DNA of 64,000 bases from Streptomyces sp. NBC_00557 (GCF_036345995.1 NZ_CP107796.1:744001-808000), one strand, 5' to 3'. Numbered from the stretch's first letter, positions 9,387-17,169 are shown. A program made the numbers and translations. The notes: generated by a model from the sequence alone, not told the origin.

Positions 9387-9405
9387 TTAGTGAAGGCATA
9401 CCTTA
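9387..9405 (-). promoter_or_regulatory. DmdR/IdeR-like iron box
   Basis: The 19-mer TTAGTGAAGGCATACCTTA agrees with the actinobacterial iron-box consensus (TTAGGTTAGGCTAACCTAA) at 13 of 19 positions, including TTAG, AGGC and ACCT. It overlaps the probable promoter of the efeUO-efeB operon, immediately upstream of the ribosome binding site. Iron-dependent repression by a DtxR-family regulator is the natural reading. Confidence 0.65.
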
Positions 9406-9500
9406 CCTCCGCGGACCATCATGACCAGGGCCATGTAGTCGGCCGGTCACAAAGGGGCAATGGGAAGGCAAAGTCCGGAGGCGTTCGCCACCGTGCGTTC

Positions 9501-9537
9501 GTCTACAGGCAGGTAGACCGTCTACAAATGTGTAGTC
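9501..9537 (+). promoter_or_regulatory. two adjacent palindromes GTCTAC-N6-GTAG-C upstream of dedA
   Basis: Two dyads lie side by side, 19 bp apart: 9501-9518 is a perfect GTCTAC-N6-GTAGAC, and 9520-9537 is GTCTAC-N6-GTAGTC with one mismatch. They precede the dedA-PAP2-PAP2 operon by 41-77 nt, where a promoter is expected. The cores (TACA/TGTA) resemble operators of the BlaI/MecI/CopY family, and a blaI-like gene lies 6 kb away, but the regulator is not proven. Confidence 0.6.
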
Positions 9538-9577
9538 AGATCTTGTCGAGGCAAGTCGAAGGAAAGGGCGTACGGCG

Positions 9578-10237
9578 ATGGCCACCTCCCCACACCTGGC
9601 GGCGCAGCTCGCGGTCAACCTGCTCGACGCCCACTCGCTGCTCGCCGCCTTCGGCGTGCTCGGCGTCGGCGTCGTGCTCTTCGCGGAGACCGGGCTGCTG
9701 ATCGGGTTCTTCCTGCCCGGCGACTCCCTGCTGTTCACCGCGGGGCTGCTGTGCACGGGCACGTCCGCCGGCGGGGTGCACCTGTCGCTCGGGCCGCTGC
9801 TGGTGACGGCGGCCGTCGGCGCGCTGGCCGGCTCGCAGTGCGGGTTCCTGATCGGCCGGAAGGCGGGTGGCGCGCTGCTCGCCCGCAGCCGCTCGGCCAG
9901 GCTGCGCGAGGGCGCACAGCGCGCCGAGGAACTGCTGGAGCGCTACGGCTACGCGAAGGCGATCGTGCTGGCCCGCTTCATCCCGGTGGTGCGCACGGTG
10001 CTGAACCCGCTGGCGGGGGCGCTCGAGGTGCCGGCCCGCACCTTCACCTTCTGGCAGGTGACGAGCGGCCTGGTGTGGAGCCTCGGTCTCACCCTCGCCG
10101 GGTACGCGCTGGGCTCGTCGATCCCGAACGTCGACAAGTACCTGCTGCCGATGGTCGCGCTGATCGTCGTCGTGTCCCTGCTGCCGCTCGCCGCCGAGGT
10201 GCTGCGCTCCCGCCGGGCGGCCCGGGAGACCCGATGA
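9578..10237 (+). CDS. DedA family membrane protein
   Basis: A 219-residue DedA/SNARE-associated family membrane protein. It has the family blocks: an N-terminal re-entrant region with FAETGLLIGFFLPGDSLLF (about 35-53), the conserved Gly-rich segment AVGALAGSQCGFLIGRKAG, and ARFIPVVRTVLNPLAGAL near 130-147 with the essential Arg and Pro. Family members are now linked to flipping or transport of undecaprenyl phosphate and other lipids across the membrane. Its stop overlaps the next start (ATGA at 10234), so it is translationally coupled to two PAP2 phosphatases, which fits a role in recycling the lipid carrier. GGAAAGGG precedes the ATG. Confidence 0.93.
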   Translation: MATSPHLAAQLAVNLLDAHSLLAAFGVLGVGVVLFAETGLLIGFFLPGDSLLFTAGLLCTGTSAGGVHLSLGPLLVTAAVGALAGSQCGFLIGRKAGGALLARSRSARLREGAQRAEELLERYGYAKAIVLARFIPVVRTVLNPLAGALEVPARTFTFWQVTSGLVWSLGLTLAGYALGSSIPNVDKYLLPMVALIVVVSLLPLAAEVLRSRRAARETR

Positions 10238-10848
10238 CGCCGCTCGCTCTGTCCGGCTCGTCGGTCGACGGGCCGCTCTACCTCGACGTGGTGGACCTCG
10301 CCCACCGCTCCCCCGGCTGGCTGGACGACACGATCGCCGTGTGGTCGGCGTACGGTCTGGCGGTGTTCGCGCTGCTCATGCTCGTGGGCTGGTGGCGGGC
10401 CCGCCGCGACGGGGCGGACGCGGCCATGACGGCGCTGGCCGTGCCGGTGGCGGTGGTGGCGGCGTTCGGCGTGAACAGCCTCGTCAAGCCGCTGGTCGCC
10501 GAGGACCGGCCGTGCCGCCGGCTGGCCTTCCGCACGCTGGAGGCGTGTCCGGCGCGCGGCGACTGGGCGTTCCCCAGCAATCACACGGCGGTCGCCTGCG
10601 CCGCAGCGGTGGCCCTGTTCTTCGTCTCGAGGCGGCTGGGCGCCGTCGCCTCGGTGTGCGCGGTCGCGATGGCCGCCTCCCGGGTGTGGGTCGGGGTGCA
10701 CTATCCGCACGACGTCGTCGCGGGGGCGGTCCTCGGCGCGCTGGCCGGCTGCCTGGCCATGATCGCGCTGCGGAGGTCGCCGGCCGCCCTGGCGGGACGG
10801 CTGGCGGGGACCCGGCTGCGCCCCCTGCTGGTCTCGGGAGCCCCGTGA
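10234..10848 (+). CDS. PAP2 superfamily phosphatase (undecaprenyl-diphosphatase-like), first copy
   Basis: A 204-residue integral membrane phosphatase. The three PAP2 motifs are present: KPLVAEDRPCR (KxxxxxxRP), PSNHTAV (an Asn variant of PSGH) and SRVWVGVHYPHDVVAG (SRxxxxxHxxxD). The size and motif spacing match BcrC/YbjG-type undecaprenyl pyrophosphate phosphatases, which regenerate the lipid carrier for peptidoglycan and wall polymers on the outer face of the membrane. The start overlaps the dedA stop (ATGA) and its own stop overlaps the next start (GTGA), making a three-gene coupled operon. Substrate assignment is by family and context only. Confidence 0.92.
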   Translation: MTPLALSGSSVDGPLYLDVVDLAHRSPGWLDDTIAVWSAYGLAVFALLMLVGWWRARRDGADAAMTALAVPVAVVAAFGVNSLVKPLVAEDRPCRRLAFRTLEACPARGDWAFPSNHTAVACAAAVALFFVSRRLGAVASVCAVAMAASRVWVGVHYPHDVVAGAVLGALAGCLAMIALRRSPAALAGRLAGTRLRPLLVSGAP

Positions 10849-11597
10849 GGTCCAGGAGCCTCGCCGGGCCGGCCGGTGCGGCGGCCCTGTGCGCCTGGGC
10901 GGCGTTCGGGGTGCTGGCCGCGGTGGTGGCGCACGTCCACGGCCCGCTGCGCCCGGACCGGAGCCTGCTGTCCTGGTCCGTGGCGCACCGCCCGCCGGTT
11001 GCGGTGGCGGTGGCCCGCGGGCTGACGGACACGGGCACGGGCGTGGTGCCGTACCTCCTGGTGGTCCTGGCCGGGCTGGTCGCGGGGCGCACCGCGCGGC
11101 AGCGGCTGGTGGCCGTGCTGCTCGGCGTGCTCTGCCTGGTCGCGGGCCAGATGCTGCGGTACGGCGTGATGGAACTGATCGCCAGGGCCCGGCCGCCGCA
11201 GTACGACTGGCAGACCGAGGCCTCCGGCTGGTCGTTCCCCTCGGGTCACACCACCACGTCCGCGCTGACCGCCGGCCTGCTGATCACCGCCCTGTGCCTG
11301 CGTGCGCCGCGCGGCCGGGCGGTGCTGTGCCCGCTGGTCGCCTGCTGGGCAGCGGGGGTCGGGCTGACCCGGGTCTTCCTGGGCGTGCACTGGTTCACCG
11401 ATGTGCTCGGCGGCTGGCTCTTCGCCGCCGGATGGCTCGGTGTCCTCGTCCTCGCGGCGGCCCGGTGGCTGCCCGCGCGACACGTCCCCCGTGCCCCCGA
11501 GCCGGGACCGTCCCACCCGGACGACGCGGCCGGCGGGCCGGCGCAGTCGGATGCGCCCCGTGATCCGCGCCGCCGGGGGTCGTCACCCCCTGCGTGA
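10845..11597 (+). CDS. PAP2 superfamily phosphatase, second copy
   Basis: A 250-residue PAP2 phosphatase beginning at a GTG that overlaps the previous stop as GTGA. The motifs are RARPPQ, a canonical PSGHTTTS, and TRVFLGVHWFTDVLGGW, with six predicted membrane segments and a hydrophilic Pro/Arg-rich C-terminal tail of about 45 residues. It differs from its upstream neighbour in length and in having the standard PSGH motif, so the two are not a recent duplication. It probably dephosphorylates a lipid pyrophosphate or phosphatidate outside the membrane. It converges on the proteasome-like gene, with only 11 nt between the stop codons and no clear terminator. Confidence 0.92.
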   Translation: MRSRSLAGPAGAAALCAWAAFGVLAAVVAHVHGPLRPDRSLLSWSVAHRPPVAVAVARGLTDTGTGVVPYLLVVLAGLVAGRTARQRLVAVLLGVLCLVAGQMLRYGVMELIARARPPQYDWQTEASGWSFPSGHTTTSALTAGLLITALCLRAPRGRAVLCPLVACWAAGVGLTRVFLGVHWFTDVLGGWLFAAGWLGVLVLAAARWLPARHVPRAPEPGPSHPDDAAGGPAQSDAPRDPRRRGSSPPA

Positions 11598-11608
11598 GAG
11601 CGGGCAGG

Positions 11609-12463
11609 TCAGGGCGTGGCGTGGGGCCCGTCCGGACGGGCGGCGCGCCGTTCGACCATCTCCCGGCTCAGGTCCCCGGTCTCCGCCTCCGGCAGCCGCT
11701 CGAAGCCGTCCTCGGTGATGACGCACACGACGGGGAAGATACGGCGGTTCAGGTCGGGCCCGCCCGTGGCCGAGTCGTCGTCCGCGGCGTCGTACAGCGC
11801 CTGGAGGGCGGCGAGGGCCGCCTCGCGCCGGGTGAGGCCCGGCCGGTAGAGCTTCTTCAGGGCACCCCGTGCGTACGGGGAGCCGGAGCCCTCGGCGTAG
11901 AAGTCCCGTTTCTCGTACAGGCCTCCCGCGGCGTCGAAGCCGAAGATCCGGCCGCGGCCGCCGCCGGGCGCGGTGCCGTCGTACCCGGCGAGCAGGGGGA
12001 CGACGGCGAGGCCCTGCATGGCCTGGGCGAGGTTCTGCCGGATCATGGCCGCGAGCCGGGTCGCCTTGCCGGCCAGGGTCATGGGCGTGCCCTCGATCTT
12101 CTCGAAGTGCGTGAGCTCCACCTGGTAGAGCCGCACCATGTCGAGGGCGAGGCCGACGGTCCCGGCGAAGGCGACGGCCGTGAAGTCGTCGGCGGGGTGC
12201 ACCTTCTCCAGGTCGCGCTGGGCGATGAGATGGCCCATGGTGGCCCGCCGGTCGCCGGCGATCAGCACGCCGTCGCGGTAGGTGAGGGCGAGCACCGTGG
12301 TGCCGTGCGGGAAGGCGCCGGGCGCCATCCGTATCCCGCCGGGCAGCGCGGGCGTGGTGGGCAGCAGGCCGGGCCGGTGCGCGGCCAGGAACTCGGTGAA
12401 GGACGACGTCCCCGGCGTGAAGAACGCCTCGCTCGGCAGCCCCGCTGCGTCGTTTCCCGGCAT
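11609..12463 (-). CDS. orphan 20S proteasome beta-type subunit (PrcB paralogue)
   Basis: A 284-residue Ntn hydrolase closely resembling actinobacterial PrcB. A 54-residue propeptide ends at HG before TTVLALTYRDG, so Thr55 becomes the catalytic Thr1. Asp71 (in AGDRRAT) and Lys87 (in RDLEKV) fall exactly at mature positions 17 and 33, completing the proteasome triad, so the site looks active. Later blocks (AGYDG, EGSGSPYARGALKK) also match PrcB. There is no prcA, pup, dop, pafA or mpa/arc nearby, so this is either a second, unpaired beta subunit or part of a homomeric peptidase. AGGAGGGGG precedes the ATG at 12463. Confidence 0.88.
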   Translation of the reverse strand: MPGNDAAGLPSEAFFTPGTSSFTEFLAAHRPGLLPTTPALPGGIRMAPGAFPHGTTVLALTYRDGVLIAGDRRATMGHLIAQRDLEKVHPADDFTAVAFAGTVGLALDMVRLYQVELTHFEKIEGTPMTLAGKATRLAAMIRQNLAQAMQGLAVVPLLAGYDGTAPGGGRGRIFGFDAAGGLYEKRDFYAEGSGSPYARGALKKLYRPGLTRREAALAALQALYDAADDDSATGGPDLNRRIFPVVCVITEDGFERLPEAETGDLSREMVERRAARPDGPHATP

Positions 12464-12535
12464 GGCTCTCCCCCTCCTGTACGGCACCGACACCCGAGTC
12501 CTACCTGCGGCGGGCGCGCGGGAAACTCCCCGCCC

Positions 12536-13516
12536 TCACAGGGCCTTGCGCCGCACCAGCACCGCGAGCACCAGCAGGCCCGGCAGCAGGGGCAGCCACA
12601 CCGTCAGCAGCCGGTAGCCGAGCACGGCGGAGGCCGCGGCCGCGCCGGGGGCGCCGGCGAGAGTGAGGGCGAACACGAGCGCCGCGTCCAGGGAGCCGAG
12701 GCCGCCCGGGGTGGGCAGCAGGGCCGCGGTGCTGCTCGCGGCGAGGTACAGCAGGGCCACCTGGAGCGGGGGCAGCGGCAGTCCCACCGCCCGCGTGACG
12801 GAGATGAGCACGAGGGAGTGCAGCGTGGCGAAGGCGAGGGAGCCGCCCCACAGGTCAGCGGCCCGGGCGGGGCTGGTGTGCAGGGCGCGGAGATCGGCCA
12901 GGACCGCCGACAGGGCCCGGCGGCAGCGCACCCACCAGGGCGTCGCCGGGAGGGCGGCGAGCAGCACCAGGCAGCCCAGGGCGACGGCGAGGGCCGTCGG
13001 GGTGAGGTGCGGCAGGCGGAGCAGGCCCGGGCAGGCCGGGGCGAGCAGCGCGATCAGCACCAGCCGGACCGCGCCGCCCGCGCCGGCCTTGACGGCGAGG
13101 GCGCTGGCCGAGCGGCCGGCGGGCAGTCCGCAGCGCATCAGGAACCTGAGGTTCACCGCGCCCGCGCCGAGCCCGGCGGGCAGCAGGTGGTTGGCGGCGG
13201 AGGCGGCGAACTGGGCGGCGACCAGCCGGGAACCGGGGAGCCGCAGCACCACCGCGCCCTGCTGGGCGAGCGCGGAGGCCGCCCAGGTGCCGAGGGCCGC
13301 CGTCGCACCGACCAGCAGCCAGCCCTGGTCGGCCCCCGCCAGCCGCCCGGCCCCGCTCTCGAGGACCGCCCAGTGCCGGTGAGCCAGGTACAGCCCGCCC
13401 ACCAGCACGGCGAGGAGAACACCGGCATGCCAGCACACGCGCCGCCGTCCGAGCCCCGTACCGGCTTCCGGCGAGGACGCGACCGGCCGTTCCTGAGTGA
13501 CGATCGGGGACGTCAT
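12536..13516 (-). CDS. UPF0104/lysylphosphatidylglycerol-synthetase-TM-type membrane protein
   Basis: A 326-residue protein with about eight membrane segments, of the family that forms the flippase part of MprF and also occurs alone (UPF0104, AglD-like). Recognisable blocks include the segment with SAANHLLPAGLGAGAVNLRF at about 105-125 and the C-terminal LLPTPGGLGSLDAALV, where the Pro-Gly-Gly-Gly-x-x-Glu/Asp region is characteristic. Stand-alone members are thought to move lipids or to help polyprenol-linked glycosylation, but no single reaction is established. The start is supported by AGGAGAGG. It lies downstream (same strand) of the repeat array and the glycosyltransferase, and may share their promoter. 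Confidence 0.85.
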   Translation of the reverse strand: MTSPIVTQERPVASSPEAGTGLGRRRVCWHAGVLLAVLVGGLYLAHRHWAVLESGAGRLAGADQGWLLVGATAALGTWAASALAQQGAVVLRLPGSRLVAAQFAASAANHLLPAGLGAGAVNLRFLMRCGLPAGRSASALAVKAGAGGAVRLVLIALLAPACPGLLRLPHLTPTALAVALGCLVLLAALPATPWWVRCRRALSAVLADLRALHTSPARAADLWGGSLAFATLHSLVLISVTRAVGLPLPPLQVALLYLAASSTAALLPTPGGLGSLDAALVFALTLAGAPGAAAASAVLGYRLLTVWLPLLPGLLVLAVLVRRKAL

Positions 13517-14183
13517 CGGCCTCTCCTGGGTACGGGGGCATGATCGGCCGGTGCTGCGTGGGCGAAGAAGAAGTCATACGGCGGTCGGGGGCGCGCCGGG
13601 GTGCGGGCGGCTGGAGACCGACCTGCCGCAACGTCACCAGCCAGGCCCGGGGCCGCCGGAATGGCGGTGGCCGGAGACGGGCCCACCGGAACACCACCAA
13701 CCAGGCCCGGACCCGGCGCAATGCCGGCGGCTGAAGACGGGCCCACCGGAACAACACCAACCAGACCGGGGCCCGCCACAATGCCAACGGCCCAAGACAG
13801 GCTCACCGGAACACCACCAACCAGGCCCGGGGCCGGCGGAATGCCAAGAACCGGACACAGGCCCACCGGAACGGCATCAGCCAGGCCCGGAGCCGCCGGA
13901 ATGCCGGGGGCCGGAGACGGGCCTGCCGGAAGGGCGTCGGTCGGACGGCGGCCCGCCGTGAAGCGACCGGCCGGACCCGGCGCCGCCGGCAAGTGGCGTG
14001 CCGTCCCAGGGCGGGAGGCCGAGCCGCGTCCGGTCACCCCGCGGCACCGAGCCGCGGCGCAGGCGGCCCTCCGGAAGCGCGCGGCCAGGACGCGTCCGGA
14101 CCGCCGCGGACGCGGAGCGGCGGCGCGACCGGCCGCTTCCCGGACCCGGCACGGCATGGCGGCCGCTTCTCCGATCCGCCGTG
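13517..14183. other. 667-nt intergenic stretch containing a 60-bp tandem array
   Basis: This space between two genes transcribed leftward contains the array listed separately at 13621-13980 and a GC-rich flank. Because the period is a multiple of three, all frames through it look open on both strands and give spurious Pro/Gly-rich 20-residue repeat proteins. I see no ribosome binding site or domain that would support a gene. Confidence 0.6.
13621..13980. repeat. 60-bp tandem repeat array, five full units and a diverged sixth
   Basis: Units start at 13621, 13681, 13741, 13801 and 13861 with no length variation at all; the stretch from 13921 is a decayed sixth. Shared positions include ACCGGAAC near the unit start, CCAACCAGGCCCGG in the middle, CCGGAATGCC and GGAGAC(A/G)GG at the end. 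Neighbouring units differ at roughly 15-25 percent of positions. Each unit may itself be three diverged 20-mers. Confidence 0.85.
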
Positions 14184-15671
14184 TCATCGGCCGCTCCGGG
14201 GTAGGGAGTAGTACAGCCGCAGGCCGTCGAGCGGGGTGAACGGCCAGGTGCGGGCGTAACCGGGCGGGCGGGTGGCGTCGGGGACCAGGGCCGCGACCGG
14301 GATCCGGCGGGCGGTGGCGGTGATGGCGGCCTCGGTGCTGTTGGCGTTGTGCCCGGAGGTCGCCGCGGAGGAGCAGCCGGTGTAGAAGGCGACGGGGATG
14401 GCGTCGCCGCCGGTGAGCAGGCAGGGCGGGCGGACGCCGAGGCGGTGCAGGGCGGCGGCGGTGCGGGACCAGGCGCGGTGGTCCCGGGTGGTGTTGTCGA
14501 CCGTGTTCTCCAGCACGGCGAGCTGCACCGCGAGATGGGCGGCGAGTCCGAGGCAGAGCAGGGTCACGGCGACCGGGCGCCAGGGCCGGCGCGCCCCGGT
14601 GACCAGGTGCACCAGCGCGTCCGCGACCGGGAGTGCGAGCAGGGCGTAGGCCGGCAGCAGAAAGCGCGGGGCGGCGTAGTCGATCATGAACAGGTACGGG
14701 AAGGCGGAGGTCACCGCGCAGGCGACCGGCAGCAGCGTGGCCGCCGTACGCCGGGCGCGGACGGCGACGACCAGCCCGAGCACCGCGAGCAGGGGCAGCA
14801 GGAACCACCACACGGTGACCACCGGGTCGGGCAGGGCGCCGGTGCAGGGCCGGCACAGTGCCCGGCCGCCGAGGCTGCGCATCTGGTCGACGACCGCGGG
14901 GTGCCAGCCGAGGCCGCCCTGGATCGCGGAGCCCTCGGACAGCCGGTGCACCGGGCCGCCGTAGCGCGCGTACGCCTCGATCACCCACTCGGCGCCGCCG
15001 GCCGCGAGCCCGGCGAGCAGCACCCACAGCCGTCGGCGGGGGCGGCGGGCGAGGCCGAGGGCGAGCAGCGGCAGCACCGCCCAGACGGCGTCCATGGGCC
15101 GCATCCAGGCCATGAGCGCGGCGCCGGCCGCCAGGCCCCACAGCGCTCCCCGGCCGGAATCGCGAGCGCCTACGCGCAGGAAGCAGCCGGCCGCGGCGAG
15201 GGCGCCGACGGCGACCCAGTAGTTGGGCATGGCCTGCGGGCCGTAGAAGAGGGTGACCCACAGCGAGGCGAACAGGGCGCCGGCGAGGGCGAGGACGCGC
15301 ACCGGGAACAGGCCGCGCCAGACGGACAGGGCCAGGTACAGGGCGAGGCCGGACAGGAGCGCGAGGTAGACCCGCAGCAGCGCGGTGGAGGTGGACCAGG
15401 AGGCGACGGGCGCGACGAGCAGGGAGACGCCCCGGGCGCGCGGGGCGCTGAAGAAGGCGGCGGGCGCCTGCGGGCTGACCTGGCTGACGTACACCGTCTC
15501 GTCCCAGCCGAGGCCCATGCCGGGCCGGACGAGGAGGAGTTGGGCCAGGGTGAAGGCGGCCGCGACGGCGGCGAGCGGGGCGGTGGGCCGCGGCCGCGGG
15601 CCGCCGGCGAAGGCGCGTCGGGCACGCTCGCGCCGCAGCCCGGCGAGTGTGGCGTGCGCGCTGCCGGCCAT
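14184..15671 (-). CDS. polytopic membrane glycosyltransferase-like protein (GT-C fold)
   Basis: A 495-residue integral membrane protein with about ten membrane segments. After the first segment comes an extracytoplasmic loop with GLGWDETVYVSQ, the acidic D-E pair in loop 1 that is typical of GT39/GT83 (PMT/ArnT-like) polyprenyl-phosphate-dependent glycosyltransferases, and a small soluble C-terminal part. The donor would be a polyprenyl-phosphate sugar and the acceptor a wall polymer or protein; neither can be named. GAGGGG before TGATGATGG favours the ATG at 15671 (a GTG at 15677 and ATG at 15674 are alternatives). A perfect palindrome lies 41 nt upstream, shared with the blaI gene. Confidence 0.8.
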   Translation of the reverse strand: MAGSAHATLAGLRRERARRAFAGGPRPRPTAPLAAVAAAFTLAQLLLVRPGMGLGWDETVYVSQVSPQAPAAFFSAPRARGVSLLVAPVASWSTSTALLRVYLALLSGLALYLALSVWRGLFPVRVLALAGALFASLWVTLFYGPQAMPNYWVAVGALAAAGCFLRVGARDSGRGALWGLAAGAALMAWMRPMDAVWAVLPLLALGLARRPRRRLWVLLAGLAAGGAEWVIEAYARYGGPVHRLSEGSAIQGGLGWHPAVVDQMRSLGGRALCRPCTGALPDPVVTVWWFLLPLLAVLGLVVAVRARRTAATLLPVACAVTSAFPYLFMIDYAAPRFLLPAYALLALPVADALVHLVTGARRPWRPVAVTLLCLGLAAHLAVQLAVLENTVDNTTRDHRAWSRTAAALHRLGVRPPCLLTGGDAIPVAFYTGCSSAATSGHNANSTEAAITATARRIPVAALVPDATRPPGYARTWPFTPLDGLRLYYSLPRSGR

Positions 15672-15711
15672 CATCACCCCTCATGCCCCACGATGCGCGG
15701 GGCGACTGTCA

Positions 15712-15728
15712 CCCTACAGTCTGTAGGG
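15712..15728. promoter_or_regulatory. perfect palindrome CCCTACAG-T-CTGTAGGG, candidate BlaI-family operator
   Basis: Eight-base arms with a single central base, holding TACA-N3-TGTA, the type of core bound by BlaI/MecI/CopY repressors. It is placed between the divergent glycosyltransferase and blaI-M56 genes, close to the former's start, which suits control of one or both by the BlaI-like protein. Confidence 0.6.
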
Positions 15729-15746
15729 TCGAGGACGGGAGTCGGG

Positions 15747-15818
15747 AAAACACGCCAGGCAAGGTGAGAACACCGCAAAGTAAGACGAAAACACCGTCAA
15801 GTCGGGGGGAAACACCGC
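15747..15818 (+). repeat. four direct repeats (A)AACAC(C)GC phased at 20-21 bp
   Basis: The AACAC cores begin at 15749, 15769, 15790 and 15811, spaced 20, 21 and 21 bp, that is two helical turns. Three of the four read ACACCG(C/T). The block lies 80-150 nt upstream of blaI in an A-rich patch. Regular helical phasing suggests cooperative protein binding on one DNA face. Confidence 0.55.
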
Positions 15819-15898
15819 CAAACTACCCCGAAATCCGGCCTGCCACCGGGCGGACAGGGCCATCCGGCCGATGGCACTACGCGCTGTAAGGTTGGGCC

Positions 15899-16282
15899 AT
15901 GGCTGGCACAGGGGCCCGCGGCAGGGCGGAGCGGCGCAGCGCCGGTGCGCTGGAGAGCGAGGTGCTGGCCACGCTGTGGGCCACGGACCGGCCGCTGACG
16001 CCGGCCGAGATCCAGGCCGAGGTCGACGGGGCGCTCGCCTACAACACGGTGCACACCATCCTCAAACGCCTGTACGACAAGGGGCTGGTGCTGCGGGACG
16101 CCGACGGCCGGCGCGGCGCGTACCGGCCCGCGAAGAACGCGGCCGAGCTGACGGCCGAGGCGATGCACGAGGCCCTGGACCGCGGGCCCGACCCGATCGC
16201 CGCGCTCCAGCAGTTCGTGACCGGGCTGAGCCCGGAGGAGGAGCGTGCGCTGCGCGACCTGCTCGCGGGGGACGGCGCATGA
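15899..16282 (+). CDS. BlaI/MecI/CopY family transcriptional repressor
   Basis: A 127-residue repressor with an N-terminal winged helix: LESEVLATLWATDRPLTPAEI, then LAYNTVHTILKRLYDKGLVL as the recognition helix and wing (about 18-70), and a C-terminal dimerisation region with AALQQFVTGLSPEEERALRDLL. No metal-binding Cys is present, so it is BlaI-like rather than CopY-like. In this family the repressor is cleaved or released after signalling by a membrane metallopeptidase, and the next gene (ATGA overlap) encodes exactly such an M56 protein. The transcript is probably leaderless: TAAGGT ends 6 nt before the ATG and there is no good ribosome binding site. Confidence 0.92.
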   Translation: MAGTGARGRAERRSAGALESEVLATLWATDRPLTPAEIQAEVDGALAYNTVHTILKRLYDKGLVLRDADGRRGAYRPAKNAAELTAEAMHEALDRGPDPIAALQQFVTGLSPEEERALRDLLAGDGA

Positions 16283-17169
16283 CGTACGACGTCTACACCC
16301 CGCTGGTGCTGTCGCTGCTGCTGTCCGCGGCGGGGCCGCTGATCGCCCGGCGGGCCGCACCGGCCCTCGCCGCGCGTGTGCTCACCTCGGCGGCGGTGCT
16401 GACCGCAGGCGCCACCACCTGGTCGCTGGTCCTGCTGGCCGCGACGCTGCTCGGCGCGGCGCCGCCGGTGATCCGCGAGGCCCGGGAGGACGGGCACCCG
16501 GTGACGGACCCCGTGCCCGGGGCGATCGGTGCGGCCGCCTGTCTGGCTCTGCTGGCGGTCGGCGTGCGGGTGTACCGGGCCGTGCGCGCCGAGCGGCGCA
16601 CCCGGCGGGTTCTGCGCCGGCTGTGCGCGGGGCATCCGGCGGACACCGAGCTGATCGTCGCCGCCTCCGAGGTGCCGCAGGCCTTCGCGATCCCGGGCAG
16701 GCCGGGACGCATCCTGGTCACCTCGGCGATGCTGAGCGCCCTCGGGCCCGCCGAACGCCGGGTGCTGCTCGCCCACGAGCGGGCCCATCTCAGCCACCGG
16801 CACGGGTCGCTGGTCACGGCGGCGACGCTCGCCGTCGCCGCCGACCCGCTGCTGCGTCCGGTGCGTTCCGCCATCGCGTTCCTGGTGGAGCGGTGGGCGG
16901 ACGAGCAGGCGGCGTCGACGGTCAGGGACCGACGTACGGCCGCCCGGGCCCTGGCCCGGGCCGCCCTCACCGCCGGCCGGGCCCGGGCGTGCGCCCTCGG
17001 CTTCGCCGACCGCTCGGTCACCCGCCGGATCGCGGCCCTGCAGACGAGCCCGCCGCCGCGGTTGTGGCCGGCCGCGGCAGGCGTCCTCCTCCTTGGCGCC
17101 CTGGCCACCCTCCTCGCCGCCGACGCGACGGGCGACCTTCTCCGGCAGTTGTCCGGCGCGCTGAGCTGA
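16279..17169 (+). CDS. M56 family membrane metallopeptidase (BlaR1-like, no sensor domain)
   Basis: A 296-residue membrane protein with two or three N-terminal membrane segments, a cytoplasmic peptidase part and a final membrane segment near the C-terminus. The zinc motif is HERAH (166-170), with the third ligand probably Glu209 in RWADEQA. Unlike BlaR1 it has no extracellular penicillin-binding domain, so the signal is not a direct beta-lactam sensor. It is coupled by an ATGA overlap to the BlaI-type repressor, which it presumably inactivates by cleavage. Such pairs are common in actinobacteria; the inducer here is unknown, although the palindromes nearby point to envelope genes. Confidence 0.92.
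   Translation: MTYDVYTPLVLSLLLSAAGPLIARRAAPALAARVLTSAAVLTAGATTWSLVLLAATLLGAAPPVIREAREDGHPVTDPVPGAIGAAACLALLAVGVRVYRAVRAERRTRRVLRRLCAGHPADTELIVAASEVPQAFAIPGRPGRILVTSAMLSALGPAERRVLLAHERAHLSHRHGSLVTAATLAVAADPLLRPVRSAIAFLVERWADEQAASTVRDRRTAARALARAALTAGRARACALGFADRSVTRRIAALQTSPPPRLWPAAAGVLLLGALATLLAADATGDLLRQLSGALS

Noticed and set aside
13601..14239. Gene coding for Pro/Gly-rich 20-residue repeats on either strand
   Set aside because: A 60-bp period keeps every frame open. There is no ribosome binding site, domain or consistent codon-position GC bias, and all frames look equally plausible.
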